Source of the DNA: Megamerina dolium
Taxonomy: Eukaryota; Arthropoda; Insecta; Diptera; Megamerinidae
Assembly (NCBI GenBank): GCA_963854835.1
Contig: OY978530.1
Coordinates: 7,703,854-7,767,853 of the forward strand
DNA length: 64,000 nucleotides
Direction of reading: 5' to 3'
This document shows positions 1-15,352 of this stretch, one piece after another. The notes under the pieces are model-generated. The model saw only the letters and a list, made by a program, of their open reading frames with translations, did not search any database and was not told where the DNA came from. The position numbers and the translations under genes are program-made. Position 1 is the stretch's first letter. Every line of letters starts with the position of its first letter.

Positions 1-2460
1 CACCTCCGATAACGGAATGAGGCTGATCGACTTCGCCGCAGCACGAAACATGGTAATTGGTGGTACCAGATTCCAGCATCTCGACATCCACAAAGCGACA
101 TGGCTGTCTCCAGATCAACGTACAAGAAACCAAATTGATCATGTGGTGATTGACGGAAGGCATGCTTCCAGTGTGATGGACGTGAAATCGATCCGTGGTG
201 CCAACATCGACTCGGATCACTACCTTGTTGCAGCTAAGGTCCGCACACGTTTATGTGTCGCAAATAACAAGAGAAGTCCCACACAGAGAAAGCTCGACGT
301 CAGTAAGCTGCGATCACCAAAGACAGCAGATGCATTTGCCACTCGACTATCGGATCTGCTTATGCAGAACACTCCCCCACTTGATGATACATGCGCACGG
401 TGGACACATATATACCACTTCATGACTACTGCTGCCGAGGAGGTAATCGGTTATTACCGGCCTCTGAGGAATGAGTGGTATGATCAGGAGTGTCGCGACG
501 CTACCACAGAGAAAGACGCCGCCTACAGAAAAACCCTGCGTGCAGGCGCAACGCGAGCTGTTAAGGAGCGGTACAGAGAGAAAAGGAGTGCAGAGAGACG
601 TCTTTTCAGGCGCAAGAAGTGGGAGTTGGAAAGACGCGAGTGTGAGGAGATAGAGATGTGTACCGACAAGAATGAGACTCGAAAATTCTTCGAAAAGATC
701 AAGCGCCTGAGTGGAGGTTTAAATCCCGGAGCCTCTTCTTGTCGTGATGGAAATGGGAATCTGGTTACAGATGTCCAGAGTGTACTGAGCCTATGGAGGG
801 AACACTTCTCCACGTTACTGAATGGCGATGCTACGAACAATTCCGCCAGTGGAGGAGATTGCCCGATAACCCCAATTAAAAATGATGGTGTTGATGTTCC
901 ACCACCCGACTATGACGAGGTTGAAACGGCCATTTTAAGGCTGAAGAACAACAAAGCTGCAGGTGCTGATGGCCTGCCTGACGAGTTGTTTAAGACCGGA
1001 GGCGATGAGCTGCTCACCCGCATGCACCAGCTCATAAGCAGAATATGGTTGGATGAAAGCATGCCTGATGATTGGATGCCCAGTGTTCTCTGTCCCGTAC
1101 ATAAAAAAGGAGACCCCACAATTTGCGCCAACTACCGTGGAATAAGTCTCCTGAGCATCGCATACAAGGTTCTATCGAGCGTACTATGTGAAAGGTTGAA
1201 GCCTATGCTCAGCAACCTGATTGGACCGTATCAGTGTGGCTTCATACCTGGTAAATCCACCATCGACCAGATTTTCACACTGCGCCAAATCCTGGAGAAG
1301 TCCCAAGAAAAACAGATCGACACACACCACCTATTTGTTGATTATAAAGCCGCTTTCGACAGTTCGGTAAGGGATTAACTCTACGCACAATGTATTAGTT
1401 CGGTATTCCTGCAAAGCTCATTCGACTTTGTAGAATGACACTGCATAACTCCCGTTGTGCAGTGAAAATTGGGAAGGACCTCTCCGCACCGTTTAATACG
1501 GAACGGGGTTTCAGACAAGGTGATTCGTTATCATGCGACTTCTTCAATCTTATTAAGGAGAAAATAATACGAGCTGCTGATCTACGACATAATGGCACTA
1601 TCTTCCACAAAAGTGTCATGCTGTTGGCGTATGTCGACGATATTGACATAATCGGCATGAACACGCGAGCAGTCAGTGCAGCATTCTCAGAGTTGGAAAG
1701 AGAGTCGCGTCGGATGGGTCTTACGGTGAACGAGGACAAGACGAAGTATCTAGTGTCAACAAACAAAGAGTCCCGGCGTCTTGGACAGCAAATCACTATT
1801 GACAACTACGCTTTTGAAATAGTAAGGGACTTTGTCTATCTTGGAACCAGCATTAACAGCAGTAATGACGTCAGCCTGGAGATATTGCGAAGGATCACTC
1901 TTGCAAACAGGTGCTACTTTAGGCTAAGTAAGCGATTGGGAAGTCGAGCCCTCTCTCGAAGAACGAAAACTACACTCTACACGTCTCTCATCATGCCTGT
2001 CCTAACATATGGCCCTGAAGCCTGGACAATTTCCACCTCAGATGAGCGAATGCTTGGAGTTTTCGAGAGAAAAGTCCTACGCAAGATCTTTGGACCTATT
2101 TGCGTTGGTGGTGAGTACCGAATAAGGTACAACCATGAGTTGTACGAGCTGTATGCCGATATTGACATAGTAAAGCGCATCAAAATCCAGCGGCTGCGCT
2201 GGCTAGGTCATGTCGAGCGAATGGAAGAACACGCTCTAGCTAAGAAGGTGTTATATTTGGAACCCGCTGAAGGACGACGCAGAAGATGAAGACCTAACCT
2301 CCGGTGGAAAGACCAAGTACTGGAGAACCTGACGGCGCCTGGAAGTTCTAACTGGTACCAACTAGCGAAGAACAGAGATGGCTGGCGAAGCATGTTATTT
2401 TCGTCCTAAATCGATACTTGGTTTTTATGGCCACATAAGTAAGTAAGTAAGTAAGTAAGG
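1..2460 (+). mobile_element. RTE-type non-LTR retrotransposon, copy A (5' cut by window)
   Basis: This is the 3' two-thirds of a non-LTR retrotransposon. Position 1 falls inside the endonuclease and matches position 62671 of copy F. The element ends in a short tandem tail of TAAG units (about 2431-2460), as RTE-clade elements often do. The endonuclease and RT sit in one long frame, the usual RTE layout. Clade assignment rests on the domain order, the RT motifs and the C-terminal GRP-N-RW region, and no tree was built. Confidence 0.85.
17..2409 (+). pseudogene. RTE endonuclease-reverse transcriptase, copy A, broken
   Basis: The product would nick target DNA with an AP-type endonuclease and prime cDNA synthesis there. 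The endonuclease C-terminus (ending near S-D-H-Y) covers about residues 1-75. RT motifs follow, with motif A as F-V-D-Y-K-A-A-F-D near residue 440. Compared with copy B, a TAC-to-TAA change stops the frame at 1376-1378. A one-base deletion just downstream shifts the frame, and RT resumes at about 1435. The catalytic motif C reads Y-V-D-D here but Y-A-D-D in copy B. A second nonsense codon lies at 2287-2289 (GGA to TGA), and the frame would otherwise end at 2409. The gene is clearly dead. Confidence 0.85.
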
Positions 2461-3606
2461 TTGTATGTATACCGTCAATATTACAATTGTTGGAATTATA
2501 AAGCAGAGACCGAATAATATATGAAGTATGGAATACCTTGTGTGTTGCAGATTATTTAAATAAGCAAAACACACAAAAAGAAAAGAGAAAATATTGTTGT
2601 ACCTAAACAGATGCAACTACGTATGTGTATTAATATATACGATATGAATTTACTTGTTTTTGCCTACCGATGGTTAGGCACTCCCAAGCAAATGTAAATA
2701 AATATTATGCACGAATATGCAATATTGTTGATAGGTGTTTATTGTTGCTTGCAATTGACTACAACAGTAATATTAAATAGAAGTAGACTTTGATAATCTA
2801 ATTGTTGTATGTCAGTGTGCCAATCTATGCGTTTTTATATACATAGATAAGCAAAAGAAAACGAATATGTAAGCAGAGCTGCAGTATTTCTGGTTTTTAT
2901 TATGCGATGTCAAAGCAAGTAATTAACGAACAAATAATTGTTGTTGTTCGGTAAGAGTCAATACATCGTAAAATGATTATAAAAATGTTAAAATGATCGT
3001 GTTGGTATTTAGGTACACAAGTAAACCCAAATAATGAGAAAAACGGGAGATCACCCTGGTATCTAATATTTTTCTTTGTTTGCTTTGTTTTTAATTTGAA
3101 AAGGCAATATGCGATGTTTGCTTTTATGCTTTTATGCAGAAGAAGAAAAAAATAGAAAATTCCTTGAAATTATATGTTGCTCGGAGAAAGAAATACCACC
3201 CCAAGAAAAACGATGTCTTTCCCTTTTTTTGTGATCTTCAACTCGGTTTTGTTAATATGACAACAGTAGCTTTATCTATGAAATGTAACGATTTCTCGGA
3301 GAGAGTTGGATTAATGTACTAATATGTACAAAGAGCTGTGCAAATTGTCGCACTAGTAAAAAACGATAATAAACACCAGATTAGGAATCGTTCACAGGTG
3401 TGCTGTAGATGTAACACAATAACCGTAATGTAGAATGCTCAACAGTTCGCAATTAAAAAAATAATGCCAAGCAAGTAACTTGCTAAACCCGAAAGGTTAT
3501 TGCAACCTTATACTGTAAGTATAAAATTGCGAATGAGATCAAGAGGGGTGATACCAGACGCAGTTATCAATAAAACGCTTTATTGATCTCTGTTATCCTG
3601 TCTTAT
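2461..3606. other. AT-rich DNA, no gene seen
   Basis: I see no convincing coding region, RNA gene or element terminus here. The short open frames lack recognisable motifs and look like chance. Confidence 0.5.
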
Positions 3607-3971
3607 AAAAAAAAATAAATAAATATGTGGCACTTAAAGCCCCAAAGGGCTCATTGGCCGAGCTTCTCTTCCATTACTGTTGTGCGTCTTAAATTTTGGA
3701 CAATATTAGAAGGGATCTACTTATTTTAGCCGGTTCCGAACGGCAGAACACTTGTGACATCACTTTTTCTGAGCTTTGTCACAGAGTTCTTTTAGAAGCT
3801 TTTTCATGGCAAGTTGTTATTGTCGGAAGAATTGCCAATTGCTTGCCGACAGGTGGGTACCGTTCGAAAGAAAAATCTTATCGATATTAAATTTGTTATG
3901 CATCAGCCGGGGATTGAACCACGACCTACAGATCAGAAGGCGAACACACTAACCACTGAGCTACGGCACCC
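3607..3971 (-). mobile_element. tRNA-derived SINE, copy 1
   Basis: Read on the minus strand, the element starts with a tRNA-like head containing an A-box-like TAGCTCAGTGGTTA and a B-box-like GGTTCAATCCC. A body of about 280 bp follows, then an A/T-rich tail of ATTTATTT type. The same unit recurs at 10140, 17433, 32866 and 53592. The internal Pol III promoter is inferred from the boxes. There is no coding capacity; it would depend on another element's reverse transcriptase. Confidence 0.85.
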
Positions 3972-4013
3972 ACGGTTTATGGTATGTAAGATGAATTATT
4001 CTGTAGACTGAAT

Positions 4014-4017
4014 AATG

Positions 4018-4057
<40 letters not shown>

Positions 4058-4062
4058 TAATA
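4014..4062. repeat. (ATA)n microsatellite
   Basis: An almost pure trinucleotide run between the SINE head and the mariner fragment. It may be the 3' tail of a lost retroposon, but this cannot be shown. Confidence 0.9.
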
Positions 4063-4400
4063 ATTTGCTGTTTCCGTCTCTAAAGAAGTGATTGCCTTTC
4101 CATGCAATCCACATCTCAAGCCAAATTTTCATACTTCCATAAGGATCAAAACATGCTCCAGAAAGAGCTGTGTGCATCGACTTGAATAAATAATATGTAA
4201 GTCTGATGGAGCTTTGTCTGGTAAATATAACGTGTGGTGTAATACTTTCCAGTTCTGTCCTTCTATATACTTTTTAACCTGTTGAGCAATGTGTGGTCTG
4301 GCGTTGTCATGTTGAAACATTAATTTGTTGTGTCTATTCACCCATTCTGGTCGTTTCTATTCAATAGCTCGCTTTAAATGTATTAGTTGTCGTCTGCAAA
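4063..4400 (-). pseudogene. mariner-type transposase, C-terminal fragment
   Basis: Minus-strand frames carry the second catalytic region of a mariner DDE/D transposase, F-Q-H-D-N-A-R-P-H, followed by a Y-L-P-D-K-A-P-S-D block where the family has Y-S-P-D-x-A-P-S-D. A frameshift leads into the W-I-A-W-K-G-N-H-F-F-R C-terminus in another frame. The N-terminal DNA-binding domain and the first catalytic aspartate are missing, as are terminal repeats. It is a dead fragment. Confidence 0.75.
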
Positions 4401-5335
4401 TAATGACATCGGTAGTAATAGTTTTAGACGGTTGCAGCAACTCACTCTTTTTAAGATCCCGATTTTTTGCTTGGTTTTTATTTTTGTGAGTACTTCCTTT
4501 CTTTCATTAAAATCATTATCTCATTCATCATCCATTTGCTTTTCGCTTCATGGTTTTGTTTGCCTAAATCGTTTGTTGCAAGCGTGTTGAGCGTTGTTTT
4601 AACACGATCCGATAATGTTTTTGCATTTTCAGTGTTGGAATTTAATCTAGCTCTGAAGAACTGTGCATTAATATTTGCCGTCAGCGAGTTTTTAGTGTTT
4701 TCATCTTCTTTTAGCTTGGTTAAATTAAGTTCTTGTTTCTTTGGTCTTTTTCTGATCACAGTTAGTTTTACAAATACTTTTGCTAATAATAGATAATGAT
4801 CAGATGCAACATCTGCTCCAGGATAAGTAGAAACTTTGCTAATTGACGATCCGAAGCGTTTATTTACGAGTATGAAGTCAATTTGGTTTCGGACAATATT
4901 TTGATTGCTATCTAGGGGTGATTTCCACGTATATAATCTTCGGGCTGGTAGGCAAAACTATGTGTTGGTTCATTTCATATTGTATTCTTGGCAGAATTGT
5001 ATAAGTTTGTTACCTCTTTCGCTACTTTCCCCAAGACCATAACTTCCAGCTATTCCATCGACACGTCCTTGACCAATTTTAGCGTTAAAATAACCTTGTA
5101 TAATATTTATTTCATGTTATTTAGTTATTTTCATTATATAATGAAAATCTCTGTAAAAAAATTCTCTATTTCATCCTCGCTCTTTTCTGCTGTTGGTCCA
5201 TAGAGTTGAATTATATTGGTAATTATAGGTTTAGCATTAATTTTTAAAAGCATCGCCCTATCATATTTAGAAATAAATCCGACAACGCAATTGGCGACTG
5301 TGTCTTTAACAATTATTTTTCCGTTTCTGTGATTA
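4400..5335 (-). pseudogene. endonuclease remnant of a second RTE family
   Basis: Conceptual minus-strand translation gives an AP-type endonuclease in pieces. From about 5330 there is an N-terminal stretch containing N-I-I-Q-L-Y-G-P-T. Then comes a block around N-A-K-I-G-Q-G, where the family has G-D-F-N-A-K-I-G. Next is the C-terminal R-N-Q-I-D-F-I-L-V, ending at A-S-D-H-Y-L-L-L-A-K near 4790. The start of an endonuclease-RT linker continues to about 4478. Several stops and frameshifts break it. The protein differs from copies A, B and F, so it is a separate RTE family. No RT follows. Confidence 0.7.
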
Positions 5336-5339
5336 TTAT

Positions 5340-5696
<357 letters not shown>

Positions 5697-5711
5697 CTGC
5701 CCTCCACTTAA

Positions 5712-5732
5712 ACTTGTTCGTCCCGAACAAGT
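5712..5732. promoter_or_regulatory. conserved palindrome downstream of integrase (G1)
   Basis: Nine-base arms ACTTGTTCG and CGAACAAGT are separated by TCC. The identical 21-base palindrome occurs at 14019-14039 in gypsy element G2, also just past the end of integrase. Its role is unknown; an RNA hairpin or protein-binding site is possible. Confidence 0.6.
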
Positions 5733-5734
5733 GT

Positions 5735-7200
5735 TCCCATAACGCCGTGATAAGGAGCCAGCCGTTCCAATGTACTATTTTCAATTTTGCTCGACGATGC
5801 CCTGATTGTTGAATCCGATACACAACATCGTTGATTCTGTTTATCACTTTATATGGTCCTTCCCAATGCGTTTGTAATTTAGGAGACAAGCCCTTTTTCC
5901 GTTGTGGATTATGAAGCCATACCAGGTCTCATTTATGGTAGCCTTTTGAATTTGTTCGCAAATCATATCTGGCCTTCATCTTGTCACTTGTTATCTGAAT
6001 TCGCCTTCTTATGAAACGATGCACTTCATCTAGTTGATTTCGTTTGTTCTCAGCGTAGTCACATATAGGTTTGTCAGACGATGGAGTTACTCCAAATTTC
6101 AAATCAGCCGGTAATCTTACATCTGTACCGAAAACTGCTCTTGCTGGTGTTGTTGCTGTGGAATTATGCTGTGCAGACCGATATGCAAGTAGAAACATTG
6201 GGAAGTGAGTGTCCTAATCTTTTTGATCCTTGTTAACGACTTTCCTCAGTTACTCATTCAAGGTACGGTTGAATCGTTCTACCATACCGTCCGACTGTGG
6301 ATGTAATGGAGTGGTACGAGTTTTATGTACGCCCAAAATTGCGCAAACTTCTTCAAACACCGTTGATTCGAAGTTTCGCTCTTGGTCAGAATGCAGCTCT
6401 AATCGTGTAATCCAATTGTTCACGAATACTTCAGCGACCGTGCTCCCTTCTTGATTTGGAATAGGGTACATTTTTGGCCACTTGCTAAAGTAGTCCATTA
6501 CTACCAACACATACCTATTTCCCAAGTTGCTCGTAGGGAACGGTCCCGCTATGTCCAACGCAATTCGTTCAAACGGAGCACCCGTGTTGTACTGTTGCAT
6601 CTTACCTCTAGTCCTTCTATGTGGCCCTTTTGCTGATGAGCATTGGTCACATCTTCTTATAAAGTCTGCCACGGATTCCTGGCACCCAACCCAGTAGAAG
6701 CGCCTCTTGACCTTTTCTGTGGTTTTAGCTATGCCTAAATAACCTCCACAGGATGCATTGTGATATTCTGAGATTACCTCGTTGATTCTGGACTTTGGTA
6801 CCACCAGAAGGTTATTTGCGGTTTTGCCATCTTCACTTTCCCATGTCCGGTACAGACAACCATCACTAAGGTGCAAGCTTTGCCATTGCGCCCAGTATGC
6901 TTTAGATATCGGGCTTTCACTAGCCATTTCTTGCCAGTCTGGTCGGATGCCATGCTCTTTACTTTTTATGATTTTTGCAAGATTTGGGTCGTTCCGCTGC
7001 TCTTTTTGTATTTGTTCACTGGTCCAGGACTCTTCCGGAAGGGCATTTAAAAGCCGGATGTCTACAATGTGTTCCTTGCTTTCGGCTCGTGAACAATGTT
7101 TGCATTCAGTGCTGCAGGGACGACGCGATAAGGCATCAGCATTGCCATGATGATCTCCTTTACGGTGCTCAATTGCAAAATCGTAGCTTTGCAATCGCTC
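5735..7200 (-). pseudogene. gypsy G1 integrase, broken
   Basis: Integrase would insert the cDNA into host chromatin. Visible are the RNase H-integrase linker, the H-H-C-C zinc-binding N-terminus (ending C-D-Q-C-S-S-A-K-G) and a DDE core. The core has I-A-L-D-I-A-G-P-F, L-H-S-D-Q and D-G-M-V-E-R-F-N, so all three acidic residues remain. The C-terminal G-P-Y module (W-E-G-P-Y-K-V) follows. A short in-frame deletion removes about four residues before the second D compared with G2. Nonsense codons lie at about 6250 and 5929, with others between 6250 and 6198, so no full-length protein can be made. Confidence 0.85.
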
Positions 7201-8420
7201 AATCCATCGCGCTAGTTGACCTTCCGGATCCTTGAATTGTAGTAGACACCGGAGCGCTGCATGGTCAGTCCTGAGGTGGAATTGTTGTCCTTATGAAAGT
7301 GTTTCACGCATTCCATTATTGCAAGTAGCTCCCTTCGCGTTACGCAGTAGTTTCGCTCTGGTTTTGACAAAGTTTTGCTGTAGTAGGCTATCACTTTTGT
7401 TGTCCTTCTATTATCTGAGACAGTACTCCGCCGATTCCGTAGCCGCTCGCATCCGTATCCAATATAAATGTTTTGCCAGGTGTTGGGTAAGCTAATACTG
7501 GTGCGGAGCAGAGTTGTTCTTTGAGCTGTTCGAAAGCCTTATCTTGTGTATCACCCCATTTGAATGCCTGGTTCTTCCTAGTTAGCTCATGTAAACTACT
7601 GGCTATGTTTGCAAAGCCGGGCACGAATCGTCTGTAGTAGGTACACAGCCCCAGGAAACTTCTTAGATCATGCAGGTTTGTTGGTTTTGGCCACTCTTTC
7701 ACAGCTGCTATTTTCTTGTCGTCTGTGTGAACGCCTTTCGTGGTTACCTTGTGACCGAGATACCGAACTTCACGTTTGAAACTTGAACACTTCTTTGAGG
7801 TCAGTTTCAGTCCAGCGGCTTCTATTCGTTCAAAAACCTCCTTCAATTTCGCTAAGTGGTCGTCAAAGTCTTTGCCCATCACAATAATGTCGTCAAGATA
7901 TACCAAACACGTTTTCCAGTGTAGTTCTTTCAAGGCACGTTCCATGAGACGCTCGAAAGTGGCAGGTGCATTGCAAAGCCCGAAAGGCATCACTGTGAAT
8001 TGCCATAGTCCATCACCAACGCTAAATGCAGTCTTTTCTTTGTCTTTCTCTTTAAGTTCTACTTGCCAGTAGCCGCTCTGTAGATCAAGGGTTGAGAACC
8101 GTTGTGCACCAAATAGTGTGTCGAGAGTATCGTCGATTCTAGGCAATGGATAGCTATCTTTCTTCGTGACATCATTCAACTTACGGTAGTCCACACAGAA
8201 TCGAGTACTTCCGTCTTTCTTCTTCACAAGCACTACTGGTGAACTCCAGTGACTGGCGGATGGTTCGATAACACCTTCCCTCCGCATATCGGCAACGAGC
8301 TTTGTTACTTCATCCCTTCTAGCCAATGGAACTCTTCGTGGCTCTTGGCGGATAGGTTTGGAATCGCTGGTATCAATTTCATATTACAATATAGCTGTTC
8401 TTCCGCCACTTTTACCTTTA
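7200..8420 (-). pseudogene. gypsy G1 reverse transcriptase-RNase H, broken
   Basis: The RT part is intact from about 8326 to 7391. It has the V-L-V-K-K-K-D-G-S and R-F-C-V-D-Y-R fingers, palm motif A as F-S-T-L-D-L-Q-S-G-Y, the M-P-F-G-L-C-N-A-P motif and catalytic Y-L-D-D. RNase H starts at L-D-T-D-A-S-G-Y. A one-base deletion near 7393 shifts the frame before the V-I-A-Y-Y-S-K-T block. A further frameshift near 7290 disrupts the end of RNase H. RT copies the element RNA and RNase H removes it. Confidence 0.88.
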
Positions 8421-8445
8421 GGTGCAAAAATGGACCAATGCTTCC

Positions 8446-9200
8446 TTAATGCTTGTAACGCCTTATTTTTCTGATGTTCAGTAAGCTCTTTAGTCCATTC
8501 TTGCATCTGCGACACTGCCATTTCTTCTCCGCATTGCTTCCAGCTTTTACTGTTGCCCTATCCGCTCCACAATTAACCACAGCTGTAATCTCTTGACATT
8601 GACCAATTATTGTTCCTTTTCTTACAAATTTTGGTGTACCAGATGGATTTAAAATTCGAATAGGTATACTTCCATCATTTTTAGACTCCACTAGTGTTTT
8701 TCCAAGTATGATGTTATTGCATTGGTTATTTTTGATAGCTTCCACAACCCACAACTTACTTGTAACTCCATCCGTATATATTTCAGCCCATATGATTGCC
8801 TCCGAATTTGCGGGTATTTTCTGTTTTTGGCATATCCGGACCTGTCTTTTACTTCCACCACGCTCATAGCCAGCATTTAGTGGACATTCGACATCCATAT
8901 ATCGCAATATTCGTCGACTTAAGTCTAATGTAACTCCATGTGCGATCATAAAATCTATGCCAATAATGACGTCATCGATAATATCTGCCACAATGAATTC
9001 ATGTTGTAAATCACAGTCACCTATCGTGATTTGCTTTGAGCCCTTTTCCAAAATCGGCGCATCTTCTCCTGTTGCTGTGCGAAGTTTTATACCAAAAAAT
9101 GGCATAAACTGTGAGACGCGCCAGTATCCAAAGTCAAAATGAATGCTTTATTGTTAATTTTTCCATCGATGGTCAGGCTGTTAGGCACGCGTTTCATTTG
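8446..9200 (-). pseudogene. gypsy G1 aspartic protease region
   Basis: The active-site triad D-T-G-A-S-H-S is encoded on the minus strand near 9120-9150, preceded by a hydrophobic strand, as in retroviral-type aspartic proteases. The frame at 9105-8446 continues with a second-half signature, D-V-I-I-G-I-D-F. The active-site part and the downstream part are in different frames or separated by a stop, so the region is interrupted. The protease would cleave the Gag-Pol precursor. The exact limits relative to RT are uncertain. Confidence 0.7.
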
Positions 9201-9334
9201 AGAGATGAGTATGGTGGGGCCAACCGTTGTGGGAGCCAGCTCACGCCCCTTGGAACTGGCTCGTTTTAATTTAACGATGGCTTATACGTAATCTCGTTAA
9301 TGCTGTTCACCCCGTCTTCGGGTTTCTTCTCCCC

Positions 9335-10139
9335 TGGAGAGCTTTATCGAGAACGTTTTCGACGGCAATCCCGTGCCATATGTCCAGGTTTATCACAATT
9401 AAAGCATTTTCCACTAAACGTGCCTTCACGTCGAACTACTGCAGCTTGCTCGGACTTGATCACTTGGCGTACCACTTCAACCAGATCATCCGTTTCAATC
9501 TCCAATTTCCGAACGTTATGTGTTGGACGACACATCAAACCAGCAGCTTCATATGTCAGCGCACTGCTAACAGTTTCTACAAAAGTCGCTCTCGGGGACA
9601 TGATTGTTTGACGTTTTGTTTCGGGATCACGTATGCCTTCGATGAATGTGTCGATTTTAATTGTCTCAATGAAATCACTAGGTTTGCCAGCATACGAGAG
9701 GTTGCACAGCCGTTCAATATCTGAGGCATATTATTGAAGAGTTTCGCCAACCCGTTGTACCCTTGCTTTTAGTTCTACTCTGTGCAACTAAGTCATAGAG
9801 CCACTGTCGTATTTCCGCTTCAAAGTATCCATCAACACTTGATAGCTGTTGCGCTCGTGCTCTGGAACCTGCTGTAAAACTTCCGCTGCATTACCTTTAC
9901 ATGCCACAATCCATGCAGAAGTTTTTTCGTTAACACCCCAATGATTTGCTATGGCGGTTGTTTCAAATTGCAATTTGAAAACATCAAAAGCCGTCGATCC
10001 ATCAAACGTTGGTGATTTTAATTTGATGGCACCAGAATCCCGAACGATTGTTGTTGTAGTTCCACTTAGTTCCATTGAATTAAAGCACTTTTCCAGGTGC
10101 CGAATCTTCTCGTCTATTATAACTTGTTTTTCGCTTAGC
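9335..10139 (-). pseudogene. gypsy G1 gag, N-terminally truncated and interrupted
   Basis: Gag forms the particle and binds element RNA. The upstream part (10139-9788) has the F-D-G-S-T-A-F-D-V-F-K-L-Q-F-E-T block shared with G2 Gag. The downstream part (9601-9344) ends with one C-x2-C-x4-H-x4-C zinc knuckle, C-F-N-C-D-K-P-G-H-M-A-R-D-C. Stops and frameshifts between 9788 and 9601 separate them. The first residues of the open frame at 10255 are translated SINE, not Gag, so the N-terminal SAP-like and coiled-coil part seen in G2 is lost. Confidence 0.8.
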
Positions 10140-13914
<3,775 letters not shown>

Positions 13915-13963
<49 letters not shown>

Positions 13964-13967
13964 CATA

Positions 13968-14018
<51 letters not shown>
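13915..14018. repeat. (TA)n microsatellite, right flank of RTE copy B
   Basis: A TA run with small interruptions, ending exactly at the palindrome of gypsy element G2. The 3' LTR and polypurine tract of G2, expected here, are missing. Confidence 0.95.
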
Positions 14019-14020
<2 letters not shown>

Positions 14021-14039
14021 TTGTTCGTCCCGAACAAGT
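14019..14039. promoter_or_regulatory. conserved palindrome downstream of integrase (G2)
   Basis: Identical to 5712-5732 in G1: nine-base arms around TCC. It marks the exact breakpoint between G2 and the TA tract. Confidence 0.6.
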
Positions 14040-14041
14040 TT

Positions 14042-15352
14042 TTATACTTCCCCTCGATATGGCGCAAGTCGCTCTAATTGTACTACTTTAAACTTTGCTC
14101 TTTTATTCCAGGCACGTTGAATACGATACACTACGTCATTTATCTTTGCTATAATCTCATATGGTCCTTCCCAATGAGTCTGTAGTTTAGGGGACAGGTC
14201 TTTCTTTCGTTGTGGATTATGAAGCATTACAAGCTCTCCTTCATAGAACCCTTTTGAATTTGCTTTCAAGTCATACCTGGCCTTCATCTTATCGCTTATC
14301 ATCTGCGACCGCTCTCTGATGAACTGATGTACTTCATCCAACTGTTCCCGCTTTTCGCTAGTATAATTTTCTTCGGTTGATCTCGTTGGTGTTACAACTC
14401 CAAATTTTAAATCAGCTGGCAGTCTTAACTCGTTTCCAAAAATTGCCATTGCCGGTGTAGTAGCCGTCGTATCATGTTGTGCGCATCGATATGCCATGAG
14501 GAACATTGGTATATGTACATCCCAGTCTCTTTGGTATTTATCTACGACTTTTCTCAAATATTCCTCCAAGGTACGGTTAAATCGTTCTACCATGCCATCA
14601 GATTGTGGATGCAAAGGTGTTGTACGAGTTTTGTATATACCCAGTATACGGCATATCTCTTGGAATACAACTGATTCGAAATTTCGACCTTGGTCTGAGT
14701 GTAATTCCATCGGTACACCAAAACGAGTAATCCATTGGTTGACGAATACATCCGCAACTGTACTAGCTTCTTGATTTGGAATAGGGTATACTTCAGGCCA
14801 TTTACTGAAGTAATCTATAACCACCAGAACATACTTGTTTCCTGCGTTGCTTATTGGAAATGGTCCAGCTATGTCCATAGCAATTCGCTCGAATGGAGCA
14901 CCCACGGTGTATTGGTGCATCTTACCTCGACATTTCTTAGTGGGACCTTTGGCCATTGCACATTGCTTACACTTCCGAATCCAATCAGCGACATGGTCAT
15001 GACATCCAACCCAATAAAATCGTTTCTTTATTTTCTCGACGGTTTTGGTGATTCCCAAATGCCCTCCACTGCAGGGATTGTGATACTAAGCTATCACTTC
15101 ATTTATTCTTGCCTTGGGTACCACTAGAAGATCATAAGTGATTTTTCCATCTTCACTTTCCCATGTTCGGAATAAACATCCGTCTCGTAAGTGCAGGCTT
15201 TGCCACTGCGCCCAGTATGCCTTTGCTATTGGACTCTCATTAGCCATTTCTTGCCAATCTGGAAGTATGCCCTGCTCCTTGTATTCCATAATCTTTACGA
15301 GATCTCGGTCGTTTCGCTGATCTTCTTGAACTCGTTCGGTGGTCCATGACTC
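14042..15352 (-). pseudogene. gypsy G2 integrase with linker, one internal stop
   Basis: The frame reads from the linker (W-Q-E-M-A-N-E-S-P) through the zinc-binding N-terminus (ending C-K-Q-C-A-M-A-K-G) and the DDE core to the C-terminal W-E-G-P-Y module. The core is complete: I-A-M-D-I-A-G-P-F, F-G-V-P-M-E-L-H-S-D-Q and D-G-M-V-E-R-F-N. The only interruption is a TAG at about 15083-15085 (a Glu codon in relatives). The 338-residue part downstream is uninterrupted to its natural end at 14042. This frame is the same as that of the upstream gag, separated by one stop at 15353-15355. Confidence 0.88.
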
